DNA of 64,000 nucleotides from JABDQA01 sp963759125 (lineage in GTDB: Bacteria > Desulfobacterota > Desulfobulbia > Desulfobulbales > Desulfocapsaceae), in the NCBI GenBank assembly GCA_963759125.1, contig CAVWXN010000006.1:48473-112472 (forward strand), read 5' to 3'. The notes beneath the pieces are model-generated. The model saw only the letters and a list, made by a program, of their open reading frames with translations. It had not been told where the DNA came from and ran no database searches. Position numbers and translations under genes: made by a program. Positions 37,739-46,929 of the stretch are shown here, one piece after another (positions within the stretch are counted from its first letter, which is position 1; every line of letters starts with the position of its first letter).

Positions 37739-38225
37739 TAGTGATGTCCTCGTAGAGAATGAGTGGTATGCGGTCCGCTACTCTGGGGAAATACCCGAGG
37801 TCGCCTATCACGGCGCCCTGTTCCATCTGACCGAGGAACACAACGGTCCGCAGATCGAGCTGAGTAAGGACCAGCAGGACAGGCTGCTCGAAGCCGTTGC
37901 CTTGCGCTATCTGGACATTACCTTGAGGGATCTGCTTCCGGAAAACAAAGACAGCGGCGGTTATCGCGGCTTAAAGCGCTCCTTTATTAACTGGCAGCGC
38001 TTTCTAATCTTTTGCGAACGCTATTCCATCGATGGTGAGGTCTATCGAAAAATGATTGCTGCCGCACTCGCCGATTTGTTACAGCATGAAAACCGTCTCC
38101 TGGAAAGGGGCGATTCCGCAGGTGAATTCAACTGCAGTCTTGACGAACTCCTCAGTTTCATGGAGCTTGTCGCCCTGAATCCAGCAGACCTGCCCGCCTC
38201 GCTGAAAAACTGCTGCCTGGGTTAA
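37719..38225 (+). CDS. Conserved-looking protein of unknown function after hemA
   Basis: I do not recognise this 168-residue soluble protein. It has an acidic N-terminal strand region (ENEWYAVRYSGEIPEVAYHGALF) and then a largely helical body with DRLLEAVALRYLDITLRDLL and RSFINWQRFLIFCERY. Two adjacent ATG codons (37719 and 37722) lie inside the end of hemA, so translation is coupled to HemA. No signal peptide or membrane segment is seen. Its position suggests an accessory role in the tetrapyrrole operon, but nothing in the sequence shows this directly. It overlaps the convergent MazG-like gene by four bases. Confidence 0.6.
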   Translation: MMTQTIDSDVLVENEWYAVRYSGEIPEVAYHGALFHLTEEHNGPQIELSKDQQDRLLEAVALRYLDITLRDLLPENKDSGGYRGLKRSFINWQRFLIFCERYSIDGEVYRKMIAAALADLLQHENRLLERGDSAGEFNCSLDELLSFMELVALNPADLPASLKNCCLG

Positions 38226-38554
38226 GGGGATTCGGGCGGGGCCGGATACTTCTTCTCATTGGCTTTCATCTTCTCCAGCGCCGCCTCGATTGGGTTTATG
38301 TCAAAAGTCGATGCAAGCAGGCTCAGATAGATCATTACATCGCCGATCTCTTCTTCAATGTGGTACCGAGTCGCCTGATCCGGATCGAAGCTCTGGGCTG
38401 GAGTCAGCCACTGGAATATTTCCACTAACTCCGAGCATTCGACCGAGAGGGCCATGGCCAGATTTTTAGGGCTGTGATACTGCTGCCAGTTCCTCTCAGC
38501 CCTGAATTCTTCTATGCGGCTCAGCAAATTTTCCAGCGTGGCGGTCTTTGTCAT
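38222..38554 (-). CDS. MazG-like nucleotide pyrophosphohydrolase
   Basis: The 110-residue all-helical protein carries the MazG/RS21-C6 metal-binding pattern: ALSVECSELVEIFQWL and EEEIGDVMIYLSLLA, giving the paired ExxE and ExxD motifs. Such enzymes hydrolyse non-canonical or excess nucleoside triphosphates, the RS21-C6 type preferring dCTP analogues. ATG 38554 begins the conserved domain; the longer upstream frame shows no conservation and lies in the intergenic region. The gene is convergent with the gene after hemA. Confidence 0.83.
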   Translation of the reverse strand: MTKTATLENLLSRIEEFRAERNWQQYHSPKNLAMALSVECSELVEIFQWLTPAQSFDPDQATRYHIEEEIGDVMIYLSLLASTFDINPIEAALEKMKANEKKYPAPPESP

Positions 38555-38680
38555 GGTATTTGTCGTAGTAATTGTCGATTTGTTCTGGTATGACTGCAGG
38601 CTATTCTGAAAAATGGTCTTTTCGCTCAATTTCTTCGTTGCCCGCGAAAATGTTATCCTCGGAATATTAACTCGGCCTGC

Positions 38681-38692
38681 GGTAAAATTTCC
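38681..38692 (+). promoter_or_regulatory. Second copy of the shared upstream motif
   Basis: GGTAAAATTTCC is identical to the sequence at 28642 and lies about 108 bases upstream of the protease start. The following bases are partly similar too, but without the perfect palindrome. Confidence 0.3.
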
Positions 38693-38799
38693 CCGCGCCC
38701 CTTGATATCGAGCCAAAACCCAAATTTTTCAAAGTAGCCTGGATGCTGTAACGACAACAATGCAGCATTGTGCACGGCTTGGTCATTATTTACGACATT

Positions 38800-40914
38800 A
38801 TGAAAAACAGCAAACTACATTTTATTTTCGCCGTCTTCATCGGCTTACTTTTACTGGCGCCCTCAGACCCGGCAGCGCAGATTGATCCTGAGGTCGATGA
38901 GAAGCGCAACAAGCTGATCGGCTACATGCTCGGTAAGCAGCTTCCTTCTATCCACTACAGTGATAAGCAGGTTAACGATGAGCTGGCAGAAGCAGCCTTC
39001 GATCTCTACCTGAAGCAGCTTGATTTTCAGAAACGGTTTCTGCTCGAGGAAGATGTTGAGTATCTGCGCTCCTATGCCACCCTGATCGATGATAATCTAC
39101 TGCGAGGCACCATCGCCCTGCCAAAAGCAGGGTACGACATCATGGCCTCTCGCATTGATCAGGTAGAACGGTTGGTTGATGTTCTGATGGATAGCGCCAT
39201 CGATGCCAAGGACAGCGAGTCAATGGAGACCGACCCGGAAAAACTCGACTACGCGGTTGATGAAGCCGGGCTCAAGCAGCGTTGGCGAAAGATCCTCAAA
39301 GCGGAGATCATGAACCGCTATCTTGATCTGGAAGAGGAGTATCTGGCCGAGGACAAACCGGTCGATCAGGAAGTCATCTGGAACGAGGCCAGCGAGCGGG
39401 TCAGCAAACGGTTCAAGGATTTCTTTAACCGTCTGCACCAGGAAACCCTGCAGGATCATTACGACCGGTTCTTCAATGCCGTAGCCCGTGCTTTCGACCC
39501 TCACACCAACTATATGGCTCCGGACCGGAAGGAAGACTTCGACATCCATATGCGGGGCAGCCTTGAGGGAATCGGTGCGCTGCTGCGCGAAGAGGATGGT
39601 TATATCAAAGTAGTCAGGATTATACCGGGAAGTGCTTCGGCCCGTGAAGGCCGGCTGCAGGCCGAAGACATTATTCTGGCCGTGGCTGAAAAAGATGAGG
39701 AACCGGTGGAAATCACCGATATGCGCCTGCGCGATGCTGTCCGCCTCATCCGCGGGCCCAAGGGAACCGAAGTCCGCCTGACAGTCCGTAAGCCTGACGG
39801 CACGAAGGATATCATCCCCATTACCAGAGATGTGGTTCAGATCGAGGAGACCTTCGTCAAATACACGGTTCTCGAGGCCCAGGGGGCCAAATTCGGTTAC
39901 ATTAGAATTCCCAGTTTTTACCGTGATTTCGAAAAAAGTCGATACGGTGAGGGACGAAATTCCACCCAGGACACCCGGGATGCCATAATGGAACTGCGCA
40001 ACCAGGGGATCGAGGGAATCATCCTCGATCTGAGAAACAACGGGGGCGGTTCCCTGGTCGATGCGGTCGATATCACCGGGTTGTTCATCGATGAGGGACC
40101 CGTGGTGCAAGTCAAGAACAGTCAGGGCATGAAACGGGTACTGCAGGACGACGATGACACCTTGGTCTACGATGGTCCACTGGTGGTTCTGGTGAACCGC
40201 TTTTCGGCCTCGGCCTCTGAGATCGTTGCCGCGGCTCTGCAGGACTATCGCCGGGCTGTCGTGGTCGGAGGCCAGCACACCCACGGTAAGGGGACTGTCC
40301 AAACCATCATCGATCTCAACGAAAACATCCCCCTGTTGCATCTCAGACGCTATGATGACCTGGGAGCACTGAAAGCGACCATCCAGAAATTCTATCGGAT
40401 TGACGGCGGGTCGACTCAATACAAGGGCGTGGAGCCGGATGTCGTTCTGCCCAGCCTGTTTGAAAATCTCAAGTCGGGCGAGCAGTATCTCGATTATTCC
40501 CTGCCCTGGGACCAGGATGAAGCGGTTAACTATGACGCCTATTCCGACAAGATTACCGATCTGCAGTCCATAATCGATAGGAGCAAGGCCCGGATCAAGG
40601 AGTCCACCGATCTGCTGCTGATCAAAGAGGAGGCCGCCCGGGCCGGCAAGAGATCGGAGCAGACCGTAATCGAACTCGATCTAGATTCGATGCGCGCCAA
40701 GCGAGAGGAAGAAAAACAGGCGCGCGAGAAGGTAGGTGCCCATTACGGCAGACTAGAGGAAGGCGAACTCGAAGAGGCTGCCGTTGCCGATGAAATCCCC
40801 CAATCGCCCGATAGTGATCCGCAAGAAGACTGGCTTGCCGACCTGGCTGGCGATCCCTATGTCACCGAGTCGGAAATGATTATTAACGATCTGGTGCAAT
40901 TGCTTCGAAAGTAG
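38800..40914 (+). CDS. prc: Tail-specific C-terminal processing protease (Prc/Tsp)
   Basis: The 704-residue periplasmic serine protease has a signal peptide (MKNSKLHFIFAVF to about DPAAQ), an N-terminal helical domain, and a PDZ domain (about residues 245-330, with GSLEGIGALLREED and GSASAREGRLQAEDIIL). The catalytic core has the Ser-Lys pair: FSASASEIVAAA (Ser471 by alignment with the E. coli enzyme) and THGKGTVQ (Lys497). A C-terminal extension follows. It trims C-termini of envelope proteins and affects cell-wall hydrolase turnover. ATG 38800 gives a proper signal peptide; a GTG 30 bases upstream does not improve it. Confidence 0.93.
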   Translation: MKNSKLHFIFAVFIGLLLLAPSDPAAQIDPEVDEKRNKLIGYMLGKQLPSIHYSDKQVNDELAEAAFDLYLKQLDFQKRFLLEEDVEYLRSYATLIDDNLLRGTIALPKAGYDIMASRIDQVERLVDVLMDSAIDAKDSESMETDPEKLDYAVDEAGLKQRWRKILKAEIMNRYLDLEEEYLAEDKPVDQEVIWNEASERVSKRFKDFFNRLHQETLQDHYDRFFNAVARAFDPHTNYMAPDRKEDFDIHMRGSLEGIGALLREEDGYIKVVRIIPGSASAREGRLQAEDIILAVAEKDEEPVEITDMRLRDAVRLIRGPKGTEVRLTVRKPDGTKDIIPITRDVVQIEETFVKYTVLEAQGAKFGYIRIPSFYRDFEKSRYGEGRNSTQDTRDAIMELRNQGIEGIILDLRNNGGGSLVDAVDITGLFIDEGPVVQVKNSQGMKRVLQDDDDTLVYDGPLVVLVNRFSASASEIVAAALQDYRRAVVVGGQHTHGKGTVQTIIDLNENIPLLHLRRYDDLGALKATIQKFYRIDGGSTQYKGVEPDVVLPSLFENLKSGEQYLDYSLPWDQDEAVNYDAYSDKITDLQSIIDRSKARIKESTDLLLIKEEAARAGKRSEQTVIELDLDSMRAKREEEKQAREKVGAHYGRLEEGELEEAAVADEIPQSPDSDPQEDWLADLAGDPYVTESEMIINDLVQLLRK

Positions 40915-40932
40915 TTCCCCCCCTGTAAAACA

Positions 40933-40967
40933 ACAAAGTGACGGTGGTTTCTGCCCCGTCACTTTGT
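40933..40967. terminator. Probable transcript-end hairpin after prc
   Basis: A perfect 12-base-pair stem (40933-40944 with 40956-40967) has an 11-base loop. On the plus strand it is followed by AAAATATTC rather than a T-run, so termination may be inefficient. Confidence 0.6.
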
Positions 40968-40976
40968 AAAATATTC

Positions 40977-41029
40977 TTGAAAATAAACCACAAAGGTGAT
41001 AGTAATTGGCCCTTGTGAATGGGCATTCA
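40977..41029 (+). promoter_or_regulatory. Candidate promoter and inverted repeat upstream of the dsr operon
   Basis: TTGAAA (40977-40982) is followed 17 bases later by a poor -10, TAGTAA (41000-41005). Just downstream, TGAATG-GG-CATTCA (41016-41029) is a perfect inverted repeat preceded by TTG, giving a TTGTGAA half-site like that of the redox repressor Rex. The other half does not match Rex well, so the regulator is uncertain. Confidence 0.35.
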
Positions 41030-41092
41030 TTCATATTTTGATGAATGGCCGGTATTATTGGAATAACAATTAGTTATCGCAAGGGCCGTGGC

Positions 41093-41617
41093 ATGACCTT
41101 AGAGGAAGCACTGCACAATAATAGATATAAAATCGTTGACAAATGGGTGGAATACACGCTGTCAACGTATCAGGCTTCCGATTTCTTCAGAAAAGAGAAA
41201 GACTCCTTCGCCAATCCCGTCGGCGGCACCATTCGGGATTCACTCAAAAAGATCTTTTCCATGCTGACTAAAAACGAGGATGCATCATCGTTTCGGGAGC
41301 CGCTGTCCCGCATTATGCATCTGCGCTCGGTTCAGGAATTTACCCCATCTCAGGCTGTTGCACCGCTGAATGCGGTTAAACATATCACCCGGGACGTGCT
41401 GGCCTCGGATAAAGAGACCAAACCACTGGTGGCTGACTTATACGACTTCGAATTCAGCGTTGACTTGGCCTTGCTGGCTGCATTTGATCTCTATGTCGAG
41501 TGCCGGGAAAAGATCTACAAGATCAGGGTCGATGAAATAAGATCCGGCAAACAGATTCTGACAGACAGCGCTTGTCCCTCCAAAGCGCTTAATAATATAA
41601 CGGCTATTAAAAGGTAG
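41093..41617 (+). CDS. RsbRD_N-domain protein preceding dsrMKJOP
   Basis: The 174-residue, mostly helical protein resembles the RsbRD N-terminal domain, a non-haem globin-like sensor fold found on RsbT co-antagonists of the stressosome. It starts LEEALHNNRYKIVDKWVEYTLSTY and contains SRIMHLRSVQEFTPSQAV. It has no STAS domain. Proteins of this kind are repeatedly encoded next to dsrMKJOP in sulfate reducers, but their role is unproven. ATG 41093 is preferred over ATG 41045, because AAGGG precedes it and the domain begins there. It is the first gene of the dsr transcript. Confidence 0.78.
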   Translation: MTLEEALHNNRYKIVDKWVEYTLSTYQASDFFRKEKDSFANPVGGTIRDSLKKIFSMLTKNEDASSFREPLSRIMHLRSVQEFTPSQAVAPLNAVKHITRDVLASDKETKPLVADLYDFEFSVDLALLAAFDLYVECREKIYKIRVDEIRSGKQILTDSACPSKALNNITAIKR

Positions 41618-41702
41618 AAGTATGCAACCGGCTGCAGTTGAAGATGCTCCTTGAGCAGCTTCGCTTTGGAGCCAAAACAGTTCAAAGAAGCGAGGTTAAG
41701 AA

Positions 41703-42740
41703 ATGAAGTATGCCTTCTCATTCCTGGCGGTCATTGCATTGATTCTGATTGCCTGGCTCGGTTCCCAGATACCGGGGATGCAGTACTTTTTTGGTGTTGC
41801 CATTCCTTATCTGGCGGTCATGGTTTTTCTGGGCGGTTTTATCTACCAGGTCGTTCAGTGGGCCAAATCACCGGTCCCCTTCTCCATCCAGACCACCTGC
41901 GGACAGGCAAAATCACTCGATTTCGTCAAGCATAACCGTCTGGAAAGTCCCCAAACGACTCCCGAGGTCGTGGCCAGGATGGCATTGGAGATTCTGACCT
42001 TCAGGTCACTGTTCCGGAACACCAAGTCCGAAATTCATGCCGGTCCTAAGATCACCTATGAATCGTCCAAGTGGCTCTGGCTTTTCGCCCTGATCTTTCA
42101 TTATTCATTTCTGGTCATCGTTATCCGCCACATGCGGCTGTTCCTGAACCCGGTACCCGAAGTCATCGCCTGGCTCGACTGGGCCGATTCCATGTTCGAA
42201 ATCGGCACCCCGGCCCTGTATATGACCGATGCCGGTCTGCTGATCGGTCTTCTGTTCCTGTTCAGTCGACGGCTGACCAACCGGCAGGTGCGCTACATCT
42301 CGCTGGCCAACGACTATTTCCCGCTGCTGCTGCTCATTGCCATCGGTGTCACCGGTGTGCTGATGAGAATGTTTCTCCGCGACGGTATCGACATTGCCGC
42401 CATCAAACAGCTCGGTGTCGGCCTGGTAACCTTCAGCCCGGTGATCACCGCCGATATCGGTTCGATCTTCTATATCCACCTGTTCCTGGTCTGTGCGCTG
42501 CTGGTCTACTTCCCATTTTCCAAGCTCATGCACCTGGGTGGCGTATTCCTCAGCCCGACGAGAAACATGAAGAACGATTCCAGGCAGGTACGTCATATCA
42601 ACCCCTGGAATCCGGAAATCAAAGTACACGCCTACTCGGCCTATGAAGATGAATTCCGTGAGTTCATGGTGGACGCCGGTATTCCGGTAGAAAAAGAGCC
42701 GGAGCCCACAGAGGAGACACCGGCCGAGGCACCTGCTTAA
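41703..42740 (+). CDS. dsrM: DsrM, cytochrome b-type subunit of DsrMKJOP
   Basis: DsrM is the inner-membrane di-haem b subunit related to NarI that passes menaquinol electrons toward the sulfite-reduction machinery. The 345-residue protein has about six membrane segments, with histidines in FALIFHYSFLVIVIRHMRLF and IFYIHLFLVCALLVYFPFSKLMH. GAGG precedes the ATG. Short hairpins in the 85 bases upstream (TGCTC-CTT-GAGCA, and TTTGG-AG-CCAAA at 41665-41676) may affect expression. The order M-K-J-O-P is that of known sulfate reducers. Confidence 0.94.
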   Translation: MKYAFSFLAVIALILIAWLGSQIPGMQYFFGVAIPYLAVMVFLGGFIYQVVQWAKSPVPFSIQTTCGQAKSLDFVKHNRLESPQTTPEVVARMALEILTFRSLFRNTKSEIHAGPKITYESSKWLWLFALIFHYSFLVIVIRHMRLFLNPVPEVIAWLDWADSMFEIGTPALYMTDAGLLIGLLFLFSRRLTNRQVRYISLANDYFPLLLLIAIGVTGVLMRMFLRDGIDIAAIKQLGVGLVTFSPVITADIGSIFYIHLFLVCALLVYFPFSKLMHLGGVFLSPTRNMKNDSRQVRHINPWNPEIKVHAYSAYEDEFREFMVDAGIPVEKEPEPTEETPAEAPA

Positions 42741-42787
42741 GGATTACAGACTGTATTGACCAATATTAGCTTATAAGGATTAAAACG

Positions 42788-44418
42788 ATGTCAGTTGCAA
42801 AATTAGAACAACTATCCCAAAGCGTCGTGCAGGATCCGTCCTTGGCTACTGGTGCCATACCAACCAAGGACTGGATGGACATCCCGGTGGTCTTCAAACC
42901 GGGGAATTACGCCTATCCTGCCAAACAAGACAAGGTGGAGTACCTCAACAGTCAGAAAGGGCTGAATTTCCCCAATGCGAGGGAATGGTCGCCCGAAGAT
43001 GACGACTGGAAGCTCCCGGAAAACTGGAAGGAGATCATTATCGACGGGCTCGGTGAACGGCTCGAGAAATTCCGCTCGCTGAAAATCTTCATGGACTGCT
43101 GTGTGCGCTGTGGAGCCTGCGCCGATAAATGCCATTTCTTTCTCGGCACCGGCGACCCGAAGAACATGCCGGTGCTGCGGGCCGAGCTGCTGCGCTCGGT
43201 CTACCGTAACGACTTCACCCTGGCCGGCAGGATCCTCGGCAAAATGGCCGGCGGCCGGGAAATGACGGTTGGCGTACTGAAGGAATGGTTCATGTATTCC
43301 TATCAGTGTACCGAGTGCCGCCGCTGTTCGGTCTTCTGCCCCTACGGCATCGACACCGCAGAGGTGACGATGATGCTGCGCGAATTGCTGCACCTGGTCG
43401 GCATAGGCATCAACTGGATTCTGGAGCCCGCCTCCAACTCCAACCGAACCGGCAATCATATGGGGCTGCAGCCCCACACCTTCAAGGACAACGTCGATTT
43501 TCTGGCCGAGGATGTCGAGAACCTGACCGGCATCAAAATCGAGCCGACGTTCAACGGAAGGGGGCGGAAATTCTGTTTATCACTCCTTCGGCTGACGTTT
43601 TCGCCGAGCCCGGCCTCTATACCGCCATGGGCTACCTGATCCTGTTCGAGCATCTCGGTCTCGACTACACCTGGTCGACCTATGCCTCCGAAGGCGGCAA
43701 CTTCGGCCTGTTCACCAATAACGAGACGATGAAGAAGCTCAACGCCAAAATGTACGCCGAGGCCGAACGCCTGGGTGTCAAGTTTATCGTTGGCGGCGAG
43801 TGCGGTCACATGTGGCGGGTACTGCACCAGTACATGGATACCATGAACGGCCCGGCCGATTTCCTGGAGGTTCCGAAATCACCGCTCACCGGCACCGTAT
43901 TCGAGAACTCTGCTTCGACCAAAATGGTTCATATCAGCGAGTTCACCGCCGATCTGATCAAGCACGGCAAGCTCAAGCTCGACAAGAGCCGCAACAGCCA
44001 TGTCAAGGCGACCTACCATGATTCCTGCAACCCGGCCCGGGCCATGGGACTGATGGATGAACCCCGCTATATTCTCGATCACGTTGTTGACTGGGTTGAG
44101 ATGCCCGAGAACACCATTCGCGAGCAGACCTTCTGCTGCGGATCCGGTACCGGCCTGAACACCGATGAAATCATGGAACTGAGGATGCGATCAGGGCTGC
44201 CGCGGGCCAATGCGGTCAAATATGTGGAAGATAAGCATGGGGTCAACATGCTGTCCTGCGTCTGTGCCATCGACCGGGCGACACTGACCTCATTGATGGA
44301 TTATTGGAATCCCAACGTCGGAGTTTGCGGTATCACTGAGCTGGTTGGCAACGCCATCGTCCTTGAAGGCGAAACCAGAGGCGAACTCGATGAAGGTCTG
44401 CGGACCATGGTTTTCTAA
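42788..44418 (+). CDS. dsrK: DsrK, HdrD-like iron-sulfur subunit (one frameshift)
   Basis: DsrK is the cytoplasmic catalytic subunit, related to heterodisulfide reductase HdrD; it is thought to reduce the DsrC trisulfide. The first frame has two ferredoxin-type cysteine clusters (CCVRCGACADKC and CTECRRCSVFCPYG). The second has the CCG domain residues (HDSCNPARAMG and FCCGSGTGLN). They join near 43560, in GGAAGGGGCGG, as if one base were missing; with it restored the protein reads on through a segment like ILFITPSADVF. The rejoined length of about 543 residues is normal. The neighbours place the break in an otherwise intact operon. Confidence 0.93.
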
Positions 44419-44447
44419 CCCTGACCGGAATAGAGGAGAAACGAATA

Positions 44448-44843
44448 ATGTATAACAAAGGATTAATAGTTTCGGGACTCGTTATTTTCGTCCTGTTAGT
44501 GACGTTTCCCATCTGGTTCAACGGTTTGGATGCCGGCCCGCTGCCTAAACCCGAACTGCCGCCTGGTGGTGAGAAGGAATGTGTGGCTCCCGCTGCTGAG
44601 ATGAGAGACAGCCATATGCAGCTGTTGAATGAATGGCGCGACGACGTACTGCGCAACTCTGACCGGGTCACGGTTACGGTTGGCGGTAAGGAGTATCAGA
44701 AAGGGCTGCAGATCGCCTGTATGCAGTGCCATTCCAACAAAGAGAAGTTCTGCGATACCTGTCATGAGTACGCAGCTGTTTCGCCCACCTGTTGGGATTG
44801 TCATATAACGCCCACAGAGTTGGCAAAGAAGGAGGCTCAGTGA
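44448..44843 (+). CDS. dsrJ: DsrJ, tri-haem cytochrome c subunit
   Basis: DsrJ is the periplasmic cytochrome of the complex. The 131-residue protein has an uncleaved-looking N-terminal membrane segment (about residues 6-24) and exactly three haem c motifs: CMQCH (91-95), CDTCH (102-106) and CWDCH (115-119). AGGAGAA precedes the ATG. The stop shares one base with the dsrO start, so translation is coupled. Confidence 0.95.
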   Translation: MYNKGLIVSGLVIFVLLVTFPIWFNGLDAGPLPKPELPPGGEKECVAPAAEMRDSHMQLLNEWRDDVLRNSDRVTVTVGGKEYQKGLQIACMQCHSNKEKFCDTCHEYAAVSPTCWDCHITPTELAKKEAQ

Positions 44844-45675
44844 TGGATAACAAGAGAAGAAAATTCCTGAAAATGGCAGGTGCTACAGTGCTTGCCGGTA
44901 TCAGCGCCCCGGCGATCGTCAAGCTGTCTTCCACCAGTGCCGTTGCCTCCGGTGGGGGAGGGCACGAGGCTCCAGCAGCAAGTCCTGGCAATGCGGGTGG
45001 ACACGGAGATGAGCAACCTTCTGGCGTCAGGCTCGGCATGGTTATCGACATGCGCAAATTCTACCAGGACCAGAGTATGCTCGATGAAGCCATCGCGGCC
45101 TGTATACAAGGTTCACAATGTTCCGCAGATTCCCAAGCAGGAAAAGCGAGATCAAGTGGATCTGGAAGACCGGTTTCGGCAACCTCTTTCCCGAACACAG
45201 CCAGAACCTGCTCTCCGCAACCGTCAAGAGCAACCAGTTTCCGGCACTCTGCAACCATTGCGACAATCCGTCCTGCGTCAAGGCCTGCCCCACCAAGGCA
45301 ACCTTTGTGGTTGAGAAGAACGGTATCGTGGCCATGGATTTTCACCGCTGTATAGGCTGCCGTTTCTGTATGGCTGCCTGTCCCTACGGGGCGCGGAGCT
45401 TCAACTGGCAGGATCCCCGGCCGTTTATAAAAGAATACAATGCCGATTTTCCGACCAGAATGCGCGGTGTCGTCGAGAAGTGCAATTTCTGCGGCGAACG
45501 TCTGGCGCTTGGGCTGGAGCCCGCCTGTGTCGAAGCCTGCAGGGGAACCGGAGCCATGGTCTTCGGTGATCTCAACGATTCCCATTCGGAAATCAGGAAG
45601 GTGCTTGACCAGGAGTTCACCATTCAACGTAAACCATCTGCCGGCACCAGGCCGTCAGTCTTCTACATAGTGTGA
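44843..45675 (+). CDS. dsrO: DsrO, periplasmic iron-sulfur subunit (two frameshifts)
   Basis: DsrO is a ferredoxin-like periplasmic subunit exported by the Tat system. The N-terminus carries a twin-arginine signal (MDNKRRKFLKMAGATVLAG). The C-terminal part has several 4Fe-4S clusters (CNHCDNPSCVKACP, CIGCRFCMAACPYGAR, CNFCGERLALGLEPAC). Between them the frame must change twice, near 45110 (after ACIQ, into VHNVPQIP) and near 45140 (into SEIKWIWKTGF), each as if one base were extra. The rejoined protein of about 276 residues has the expected length. It is coupled to dsrJ and followed eight bases later by dsrP. Confidence 0.9.
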
Positions 45676-45682
45676 GGTTGTC

Positions 45683-46858
45683 ATGATAGAAAAAACACTT
45701 AAAGGAAAACCGGCCTACTGGATCTGGCTTGCCATTCTCGGCTCCCTTATCGCCATCGGCTGGGCCTGCTATTTCAGGCAGTACGCCTATGGTCTCGGCC
45801 TTACCGGTATGAGCCGCGACGTCTCCTGGGGGCTCTATATTTCCCAGTTTACCTTTCTGGTCGGGGTTGCCGCTGGAGGATTGATGCTGGTGCTGCCCTA
45901 CTATATCCATAATTATAAAGTTTTTGGCCGGATCACCATTCTTGGTGAGTTCCTGGCCATTGCCGCCCTGGTCATGTGCCTGATGTTCATCATGGCCGAT
46001 CTTGGTCAGCCCTTACGCGGCCTGAACGTGCTCTTCTACCCGACACCCCACTCCATGCTTTTCTGGGATATGTGCGTGCTCTGGGGCTACCTGCTGCTCA
46101 ATTTACTCTGCGGCTGGGTGATTCTGACCGCCGAACGCAAGCAGGTGCCGCCGCCCAAATGGATCTACTTCTTCGTCTATCTGTCACTGCCGTTCGCAGT
46201 CTCGATCCACACCGTCACGGCGATGCTTTACTGCGGGTTGCCGGGTCGTCACTTCTGGCTCTCAGCCATCATCGCTCCGCGCTTTTTGGCCTCGGCCTTT
46301 GCCGCCGGGCCGTCCCTGATCCTGATCGCCTGTGCGGTAATGAAGAAATTCGCCAACTTCGACGTCGGAGAGGAAGCGGTCAAGAAGTTGACCACCATCA
46401 TCATGTACGCGGTGATTATAAACACCTTTTTCTTCCTGCTTGAGTTCTTCGTTGGCTACTACTCAGAAGTTCCAGGCCATATGCACAGCCTTGAGTACCT
46501 GTTCTTCGGCCTCGAGCACCATGGTGAAGTCTACAACAACCTGGTTCCGTTCATGTGGACGGCAACACTGTTCAACTTTGCCGGTCTGGGTATTCTTGCC
46601 TATCTGAAAATCTCCAAGATTTTTGATTTCAGATTGGTGACCGTGGCTGCCGTGCTGATCTTCCTGGCCCTCTGGGCGGACAAGGGACTCGGTTTCGTAT
46701 TTGCCGGTTTTGTACCCAATCCGCTGGAAGAGGTCACTGAGTATATTCCGACGCTGAATGAACTGGGAATCACCATCGGGGTCTGGGCCACGGGATTCTT
46801 CCTGCTGACTCTGCTCTACAAGATCGCTCTTGGGGTCGAGCACGAAGTAGAAGAATAG
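45683..46858 (+). CDS. dsrP: DsrP, NrfD-like membrane subunit
   Basis: DsrP is a large membrane subunit of the NrfD/PsrC family thought to exchange electrons with the quinone pool. The 391-residue protein has about ten membrane segments, with the family start (WIWLAILGSLIAIGWACYFRQ), a FTFLVGVAAGGLML helix and PLRGLNVLFYPTPHSMLFWD. It is intact and is the last gene of the operon, followed by a strong terminator. Confidence 0.93.
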   Translation: MIEKTLKGKPAYWIWLAILGSLIAIGWACYFRQYAYGLGLTGMSRDVSWGLYISQFTFLVGVAAGGLMLVLPYYIHNYKVFGRITILGEFLAIAALVMCLMFIMADLGQPLRGLNVLFYPTPHSMLFWDMCVLWGYLLLNLLCGWVILTAERKQVPPPKWIYFFVYLSLPFAVSIHTVTAMLYCGLPGRHFWLSAIIAPRFLASAFAAGPSLILIACAVMKKFANFDVGEEAVKKLTTIIMYAVIINTFFFLLEFFVGYYSEVPGHMHSLEYLFFGLEHHGEVYNNLVPFMWTATLFNFAGLGILAYLKISKIFDFRLVTVAAVLIFLALWADKGLGFVFAGFVPNPLEEVTEYIPTLNELGITIGVWATGFFLLTLLYKIALGVEHEVEE

Positions 46859-46888
46859 CTATAACCCCTACCGCTTCAGCTTAACGAA

Positions 46889-46920
46889 CCCCCGGTTGCT
46901 TTGGCAGCCGGGGGCTTTTT
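46889..46920 (+). terminator. Rho-independent terminator of the dsr operon
   Basis: An 11-base-pair G+C-rich stem (46889-46899 with 46904-46914) closes a TTTG loop and is followed by C and a run of six T residues. Confidence 0.92.
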
Positions 46921-46929
46921 TGTCGAACG

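Noticed and set aside
41011..41029. A full Rex operator upstream of the dsr operon
   Set aside because: Only the left half resembles TTGTGAA; the right half does not match TTCACAA, so only a half-site is reported.
43555..45145. Programmed frameshifting or selenocysteine-like recoding in dsrK and dsrO
   Set aside because: Homologues are read without shifts, the sites are short base runs, and similar breaks affect unrelated genes.
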